This document shows positions 59,335 to 64,000 of a stretch of DNA of 64,000 bases, piece by piece; within the stretch, counting starts at the first letter, position 1, and each line of letters opens with the position of its first letter. The notes beneath the pieces were generated by a model, which ran no database searches, was not told where the DNA came from, and saw only the letters and a program-made list of their open reading frames with translations. Both the position numbers and the translations under genes were made by a program. The DNA is from Exiguobacterium sibiricum 7-3. GTDB taxonomy: Bacteria > Bacillota > Bacilli > Exiguobacteriales > Exiguobacteriaceae. Location of the stretch: NCBI RefSeq assembly GCF_000620865.1, contig NZ_KK211190.1, forward strand, positions 2,516,779 to 2,580,778, given 5' to 3'.

Positions 59335-60038
59335 TGTCCGTTTCCCCCTAGGCGATTGAATAGTGTTTGGTACGTGTCGATGAGTGATCCGATATTGCGG
59401 CGAAAAACATCTTTGTCGAGGTGTTCGCCTGTTTCCTTATCCCATAACCGGCATGTATCCGGTGAGATTTCGTCTGCTAGTAAAATATCACCCGCGGGTG
59501 TTTTACCGTATTCGAGTTTAAAATCAATCAGTGTGATTCCTTTTTCATCAAAGTAAGGACGTAAGACATCGTTGACACGATTGGCTTCCTGTTCGAGCAA
59601 GGAAAGCTCCTTCGTAGTCGCAATCTTCAGTAAATTGATGTGTGCCGGTGTGACAAGCGGATCGCCTAAGCTGTCATCTTTATAATAAAACTCGACGATC
59701 GGTGTTTCGAGCACCGTTCCTTCTTCGATGCCCAGCCGTTTACTGAGGCTTCCGGCGACGACGTTTCGAACGACGACTTCCAGTGGAATGATCGTGACAC
59801 GACGTACGAGCTGTTCGCGCTCCGATGTCCGTTCAATGAAGTGGGTCGGAATTCCGGCCGCTGCGAGGACCTCAAAAAAGTGGCTCGTCAAACGGTTGTT
59901 GAGTTCTCCCTTACCGGCAAACTCTGCCTTCTTCTCTCCATTGAATGCCGTAGCTTCGTCTTTGTAGACGATGCGGAGCACATCCTGATCCTGCGTCGTG
60001 TATAATCGTTTTGCTTTTCCTTCATAAAGTGGTTGCAT
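59331..60038 (-). CDS. purC: Phosphoribosylaminoimidazole-succinocarboxamide synthase
   Basis: ATP-dependent addition of aspartate to CAIR. The 235-residue SAICAR synthetase shows YEGKAKRLY (5-13), VPLEVV-like IIPLEVVVRNV, and LIDFKLEYG with DEISPDTCRLWD. RBS GGGGGAC lies 8 bases from the ATG; 60 bases separate it from purB. Confidence 0.97.
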   Translation of the reverse strand: MQPLYEGKAKRLYTTQDQDVLRIVYKDEATAFNGEKKAEFAGKGELNNRLTSHFFEVLAAAGIPTHFIERTSEREQLVRRVTIIPLEVVVRNVVAGSLSKRLGIEEGTVLETPIVEFYYKDDSLGDPLVTPAHINLLKIATTKELSLLEQEANRVNDVLRPYFDEKGITLIDFKLEYGKTPAGDILLADEISPDTCRLWDKETGEHLDKDVFRRNIGSLIDTYQTLFNRLGGNGQ

Positions 60039-60098
60039 CGATTTCGTCCCCCATGATCCTAAGATGTAGACGGGAGCACAGCTCCCGTCCCAGGTTGA

Positions 60099-61394
60099 TT
60101 AGTTCAAGCCACACCGTTCAAAGATTTCATCCACTCGGCTCGTATGATACGTTGGATCAAAACAAGCATCGAGTTCTTCTTCTGTAAAGAGTTGTTGAAT
60201 GTCCGCTTCCTGCCATAAGACATCGCGGAACATGATTTGTTCTTCCCATGCCTGCATCGCCCGCGGTTGGACGAAGTCGTATGCCGCTTCACGTGACCAA
60301 CCTTTTTCAATCAAGGCGAGTAAGACGTGACCGGAGAAGATGACACCAAACGTCCGGTCCATGTTGCGTTTCATATTTTCCGGGAAGACCGTCAGATTTT
60401 TAATGATGTTACCGAACCGGTTCAGCATGTAGTTGAGTAATCCCGTCGCATCCGGCAAAATGATCCGTTCCGCAGACGAGTGCGAGATATCGCGTTCATG
60501 CCACAGCGAAACGTTTTCATACGCTGTCACCATATGGCCGCGGATAACCCGTGCAAGACCGGTCATGTTCTCTGAACCGATTGGATTGCGTTTATGCGGC
60601 ATCGCCGATGATCCCTTTTGACCTTTGGCGAAGAATTCTTCGACTTCACGTGTCTCCGTTTTTTGAAGGCCACGAATTTCCGTCGCCATCTTTTCAATCG
60701 ATGTCGCGATTAAGGCAATCGTCGACATGTAATGGGCATGACGATCACGTTGCAGGGTTTGCGTCGAGACCGGTGCCGGTTTCGTACCAAGCTTCTCGCA
60801 GACATATTTTTCGATGAACGGGTCGATGTTCGCAAACGTTCCGACCGCTCCCGACATCTTGCCGTATTCGACTGTTTCCCGTGCTGCCTCGAACCGGACT
60901 TTATTGCGTTTCATTTCTTCGTACCAAAGGGCGAGCTTCAGACCAAACGTCGTCGGCTCGGCGTGTACGCCGTGTGTACGTCCCATCATGACCGTATATT
61001 TATGTTCGTTGGCTTTGACTTTTAAAATCTCGATGAAACGATCGAGATCGGCCGCCAAGATATCATTTGCTTGTTTCAACAGATACGATAACGCCGTATC
61101 AACGACGTCCGTTGACGTCAGTCCGTAATGAACCCATTTGCGTTCTTCGCCAAGTGTCTCCGATACGGCACGTGTGAAGGCGATGACGTCGTGTCGTGTC
61201 TCTTGCTCGATTTCATTGATCCGATTGACATCAAACGAAGCGTTTTCCCACAGCAACTCGACGTCTTCTTTTGGAATCACCCCAAGTTCACTCCATGCTT
61301 CACATGCTAAAATCTCAACTTTCAACCAAGCCTCGAATTTATTCTGTTCTGTCCAGATCGCTTTCATCTCAGGACGTGTATAGCGTTCGATCAT
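60099..61394 (-). CDS. purB: Adenylosuccinate lyase
   Basis: Cleaves SAICAR and adenylosuccinate to release fumarate, serving both IMP and AMP synthesis. The 431-residue product has the lyase superfamily signature loop [21 protein letters not shown] and [11 protein letters not shown]. Length matches B. subtilis PurB. Its start overlaps the purK stop by 4 bases. Confidence 0.97.
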   Translation of the reverse strand: MIERYTRPEMKAIWTEQNKFEAWLKVEILACEAWSELGVIPKEDVELLWENASFDVNRINEIEQETRHDVIAFTRAVSETLGEERKWVHYGLTSTDVVDTALSYLLKQANDILAADLDRFIEILKVKANEHKYTVMMGRTHGVHAEPTTFGLKLALWYEEMKRNKVRFEAARETVEYGKMSGAVGTFANIDPFIEKYVCEKLGTKPAPVSTQTLQRDRHAHYMSTIALIATSIEKMATEIRGLQKTETREVEEFFAKGQKGSSAMPHKRNPIGSENMTGLARVIRGHMVTAYENVSLWHERDISHSSAERIILPDATGLLNYMLNRFGNIIKNLTVFPENMKRNMDRTFGVIFSGHVLLALIEKGWSREAAYDFVQPRAMQAWEEQIMFRDVLWQEADIQQLFTEEELDACFDPTYHTSRVDEIFERCGLN

Positions 61395-62494
61395 CTAACC
61401 GTCTCCTTCCATATCTGCAGGCGCGCAACTTCGGCTAACGCTTCTTCGACCGAATCCGCCAAGATGTTCAGATGCCCCATCTTCCGCCCTTGTTTTGCGT
61501 CCTGTTTTCCGTATAAATGGACTTTCGTCCGTGAGGATAACATCGGTAATGCCTCGTCTAATGCTGTGATATGTTGACCTAGGATGTTCGCCATGACGAC
61601 CGGTGTCGTCAAGCGGGTATCGCCGAGCGGCAGTCCGCAGATGGCTCGTATGTGTTGCTCGAACTGTGACGTCTCGCACGCATCAATCGAATAATGACCC
61701 GAGTTATGTGGGCGCGGCGCCAGTTCGTTGACGATCAGTTCGGAACCGACGACGAACAGTTCGATTGCCAGTGTGCCGATCAAATCGACATCGTTCGCGA
61801 GACGCGTCGCCAGGTCAACCGCTTGTTGTTCCAAGCCGCTTGAGATACGGGCGGGAACGATCGACAGATGCAGGATGTTGTCTTGATGGATATTTTCACT
61901 GACCGGGAAAACTTTCGTTTCCTGCTCACTTCGCGCGACAATGACGGAGATTTCTTGATCAAACGGCAACCATTTTTCTGCAACATACTCGGTTGATTCA
62001 AAGTTCTTCATCGCTGTTTGTAAATCCAGCTCTGTCCGAATGACCATCTGTCCTTTTCCATCGTAACCAAAGCGTGCTGTTTTCAAGACGAACGGGAGAC
62101 CTAACTGCTGTTTGGCTTCGAGGAGATCTTCGCTTGTCTGAACTGCCTGGTAAGGCGCTACCTTGTAACCAAGCTGTTCAATCAGTTCTTTCTCCCGAAT
62201 CCGGTGTTGGGTCCGAAACAAAAGTTCTGTCCCGTGAATCAGTTTATTGCCGATTGCTTCCGCTACTTCGTGTGAGATATTCTCAAACTCATAGGTCACG
62301 ACATCTGATTCGGCGGCAAGTCGTTTCGCTGCCTCGACGTCCATAAACGGTGCTTGAATCTGTTGATCCGCTACTTGCGCACACGGTGCGTTTTCAGTTG
62401 GATCAAGCGTGATGAGCGAATAGCCCATTTGCCGTGCAGATAAAGCCATCATCCGACCTAGTTGTCCCCCACCTAAGATACCGATCCGTTTCAT
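61391..62494 (-). CDS. purK: N5-carboxyaminoimidazole ribonucleotide synthase
   Basis: Uses ATP and bicarbonate to carboxylate AIR, giving N5-CAIR. The 367-residue ATP-grasp protein begins [14 protein letters not shown], with [12 protein letters not shown] and [13 protein letters not shown]. Overlaps purE (upstream) and purB (downstream) by 4 bases each. Confidence 0.97.
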   Translation of the reverse strand: MKRIGILGGGQLGRMMALSARQMGYSLITLDPTENAPCAQVADQQIQAPFMDVEAAKRLAAESDVVTYEFENISHEVAEAIGNKLIHGTELLFRTQHRIREKELIEQLGYKVAPYQAVQTSEDLLEAKQQLGLPFVLKTARFGYDGKGQMVIRTELDLQTAMKNFESTEYVAEKWLPFDQEISVIVARSEQETKVFPVSENIHQDNILHLSIVPARISSGLEQQAVDLATRLANDVDLIGTLAIELFVVGSELIVNELAPRPHNSGHYSIDACETSQFEQHIRAICGLPLGDTRLTTPVVMANILGQHITALDEALPMLSSRTKVHLYGKQDAKQGRKMGHLNILADSVEEALAEVARLQIWKETVR

Positions 62495-62982
62495 GTCAGA
62501 TGCACCTCGGAAGCGATGACATCTCCTTCTAGTTCGACCCGCATATGGTCTAAAGCTCGGGCAATCCGTTCGTCGACCGTTCCAAGAATCTGAGCAGCAA
62601 GTAAACCCGCATTTTTTGCTCCAGCGTCACCAATCGCAACTGTCGCGACTGGAACACCACCGGGCATTTGGACGATTGAGAGTAAGGAATCGATGCCTTG
62701 AAGTGCTTTGCTTTGAATTGGGACACCGATTACCGGTAATGTCGTCTTTGCAGCAACCATTCCCGGAAGATGGGCGGCTCCGCCTGCACCGGCAATGATG
62801 ACTTTTAATCCTCGTTCCCGAGCAGATTCCGCATAACGAAACATTAAGTCAGGTGTCCGGTGTGCCGACACAACTTTCTTTTCGTACGCAATATCCAACT
62901 GATCCAGTACATCACACGTTTTCTGCATGGTCACCCAATCCGATTGACTGCCCATGATGACTCCGATTTCCACCTTACTCAT
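62491..62982 (-). CDS. purE: N5-carboxyaminoimidazole ribonucleotide mutase
   Basis: Class I PurE that moves the carboxyl group of N5-CAIR to C4. The 163-residue product shows MGSQSDW (10-16), SAHRTPD (40-46) and [22 protein letters not shown] lies 8 bases before the ATG. First gene of the operon, 20 bases after the riboswitch terminator. Confidence 0.97.
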   Translation of the reverse strand: MSKVEIGVIMGSQSDWVTMQKTCDVLDQLDIAYEKKVVSAHRTPDLMFRYAESARERGLKVIIAGAGGAAHLPGMVAAKTTLPVIGVPIQSKALQGIDSLLSIVQMPGGVPVATVAIGDAGAKNAGLLAAQILGTVDERIARALDHMRVELEGDVIASEVHLT

Positions 62983-63002
62983 CTGCGTGTCCTCCTTTTT
63001 GC

Positions 63003-63043
63003 ATAAAAAAAGCCCAAACCACGTCTAAAAGGGTGGCTTAGGG
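63003..63043 (-). terminator. Riboswitch-controlled terminator before purE
   Basis: On the minus strand CCTAAGCCACCC...GTGGTTTGGGC (complement of 63010-63041) is followed by seven T. It is the attenuator of the guanine riboswitch. Confidence 0.88.
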
Positions 63044-63083
63044 TATAAAAAGGTACGCCAAAGAATCATCGACGAACATCCAT

Positions 63084-63150
63084 ATACCCCATAGTCCAAC
63101 GATTTAGGGTCGTCGGGTAGAAACTTGCAAGCCATATCCCTGCTATTATA
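63084..63150 (-). ncRNA. Guanine-sensing purine riboswitch of the pur operon
   Basis: In this 414-base gene-free region the minus strand has the purine aptamer signature: TATAATAGCAGGGATATGG, CAAGTTTCTACC, CCTAAATCG and GGACTATGGGG, with the P2/P3 stems GGCTTGC-type and CGACGA/TCGTTG around the conserved loops. The specificity position in GGACTATG is C, as in guanine/hypoxanthine riboswitches (adenine riboswitches have U). Ligand binding should promote the terminator at 63003-63043 and switch off all twelve pur genes. Confidence 0.92.
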
Positions 63151-63217
63151 CGAGGTGTTATATTCAATCTTCCTATCACGCCTTCATCTTAACAAGACTT
63201 CGGTCCGTTCGTCAACC

Positions 63218-63261
63218 AAAGACGAACAATTTAATTATCTGAAAATTCATCGTTCGGTTTT
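63218..63261. promoter_or_regulatory. Pair of PurR box-like sequences upstream of the pur operon
   Basis: AAAGACGAACAAT (plus, 63218-63230) matches the PurBox AWWWCCGAACWWT at 11 of 13 bases, and AAAACCGAACGAT (complement of 63249-63261) at 12 of 13. They face each other, but their CGAA cores are 26 bases apart, more than the 16-17 known for B. subtilis PurR operators. GTTCGTC at 63208-63214 adds a third half site. Double control by PurR and riboswitch would match B. subtilis. Confidence 0.5.
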
Positions 63262-63340
63262 ATGGATGAATTGTTCTATTCACTTAGTTCAGCATTCGGA
63301 AATTTAAAAAGCTGCTAAACTAACGACAAGAAAATCACAA

Positions 63341-63380
63341 AAAAATACGACCCTTTCTTTTACGAAAGAGTCGTATTTTT
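63341..63380 (-). terminator. Terminator of the NETI-motif gene
   Basis: AAAAATACGACCCTTTC (63341-63357) pairs with GAAAGAGTCGTATTTTT (63364-63380) with one mismatch that becomes a wobble in RNA; T run on the minus strand. Confidence 0.9.
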
Positions 63381-63396
63381 GAAAAGATATCTCGAT

Positions 63397-63603
63397 TCAG
63401 ACATTCTCAGCTTCGAGTTTCGGTTTGCAGTCAAAAATGATTTGCTGACGAATAGGATACGGTTCGCCATTCGCATCCAGTCCAAAAATCGGTTCTTCTC
63501 GTCGTACGGTCGGACGATAACCCATGGCATCGATCCGATCCAGACAATCACTGATCGTTTCATTTTCTTCTACGGCAACTCGCATTTTTTGCTTTTTTGC
63601 CAT
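63397..63603 (-). CDS. yebG: NETI motif-containing small protein (YebG-like)
   Basis: A 68-residue protein of unknown function with the motif EENETISDCLDRI (about residues 12-24) that names the family, followed by RPTVRREEPIF and a C-terminal beta region. In B. subtilis the homologue also lies directly upstream of purE, so position supports the call. Start choice is open: ATG at 63603 fits the family N-terminus (MAKKQK), while a GTG at 63612 has better spacing to AAGGAAGG. It has its own terminator and is separated from purE by the regulatory region. Confidence 0.85.
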   Translation of the reverse strand: MAKKQKMRVAVEENETISDCLDRIDAMGYRPTVRREEPIFGLDANGEPYPIRQQIIFDCKPKLEAENV

Positions 63604-63660
63604 GAGTATCACATTCCTTCCTTATTATATATATGAAAAAACCAAAAAAAGTCCATAAAA

Positions 63661-63698
63661 AAGCGGCGGCCCTTGAGCGTATGCTCCAGAACCACCGT
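63661..63698 (-). terminator. Terminator of the rRNA operon
   Basis: On the minus strand ACGGTGGTTCTGGAGC pairs, with G-U wobbles, with GCTCAAGGGCCGCCGC, followed by TTTTTT. It lies just after the 5S rRNA gene. Confidence 0.82.
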
Positions 63699-63701
63699 TT
63701 G

Positions 63702-63816
<115 letters not shown>

Positions 63817-63864
63817 CGACGGGCTCGCGCCCTCAAAACTGAAGTCATCAACAATGCATCTGCT

Positions 63865-64000
63865 AGAACAAGGCCTCGACCGATTAGTATCACTCAGCTC
63901 CGCATGTCGCCATGCTTCCACCCGTGACCTATCTACCTCATCGTCTCTGAGGGGTCTTTCTTGATTACTCAAAGGGAAATCTCATCTTGGAGGGGGCTTC
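63865..64000 (-). rRNA. rrl: 23S ribosomal RNA, 3' end (partial)
   Basis: The minus strand contains AGATGAGATTTCCC, GAAAGACCCCT, GAGGTAGATAGGTC, GAGCTGAGTGATACTAATCG and GTCGAGGCC, the end of a 23S rRNA. The gene continues past the right edge of the window. The 49-base spacer to the 5S gene holds no tRNA. Confidence 0.93.

Noticed and set aside
63145..63150. TATAAT as -10 of the pur promoter
   Set aside because: It is part of the conserved 5' strand of the purine aptamer (TATAATAG) and no -35 lies at proper distance; the promoter must be upstream.
63817..63864. tRNA gene in the 23S-5S spacer
   Set aside because: The spacer is only about 49 bases and has no cloverleaf elements.

Overview
The window looks like a contiguous piece of chromosome from a low- to mid-GC Gram-positive bacterium (Bacillota, Bacillales-like). 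Most Shine-Dalgarno sites are strong GGAGG types, and GTG and TTG starts occur. Gene order is close to Bacillus subtilis in two blocks (NETI protein-purEKBCSQLFMNHD; yerA-yerC-pcrB-pcrA-ligA-camS) and to Staphylococcus aureus in a third (lysC-asd-dapA-dapB-dap acetyltransferase-x-alr2-lysA). The combination, with no sporulation gene seen, fits Exiguobacterium. That name is inference from recalled gene content; no search was run. Almost all genes are on the minus strand, in line with the rRNA operon whose 3' end (23S tail and 5S, minus strand) enters at the right edge, so replication probably runs from right to left.

Left to right: an oligopeptide-binding lipoprotein (1-1.8 kb); adenine deaminase; a gamma-carbonic-anhydrase-like protein; a small CcpA-site gene with a broken tandem copy; a fused-permease osmoprotectant/ergothioneine-type ABC transporter (5.1-7.9 kb); a LysM polysaccharide deacetylase; an eight-gene lysine/diaminopimelate operon behind a lysine riboswitch (9.1-17.3 kb); argGH; an acetyltransferase coupled to an AlaX editing protein; nagR, an LCP wall ligase and nagAB (21.8-25.9 kb); a MATE exporter coupled to mprF; a CHAD protein and glutaminase; a CtsR-controlled dnaJ-like/clpB pair (31.9-35.4 kb); ywbE; an RpiR/M20 amidohydrolase pair; then the camS-sortase-ligA-pcrA-TnpB element-pcrB-small membrane protein-TrkH/KtrB-yerC-yerA block (38-50.2 kb). 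The complete de novo purine operon (50.4-63 kb) follows behind a guanine riboswitch and PurR-like boxes, then a NETI-motif gene and the rRNA genes.

Three themes link the genes. Wall precursor supply and wall modification are represented by the dap/lys operon, alr2, nagR/nagAB, LCP, PdaA-like deacetylase, mprF and sortase. Purine synthesis and salvage are represented by the pur operon and two adenine deaminase paralogues. Regulation is unusually readable from sequence: two riboswitches, one perfect CtsR operator over a sigma-A -35, a NagR-type operator over a nagA promoter, two CcpA cre sites and PurR-like boxes.

No complete new defence or biosynthetic system is evident. The most interesting departures from the expected are: a TnpB-only IS200/IS605-type element with an intact nuclease and a readable guide-RNA end between pcrB and pcrA; a class IV aminotransferase in the operon slot where S. 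aureus has the M20 deacetylase, next to a divergent Alr2-type racemase; and a cre-controlled small protein followed by a frameshifted copy of its own N-terminal module.
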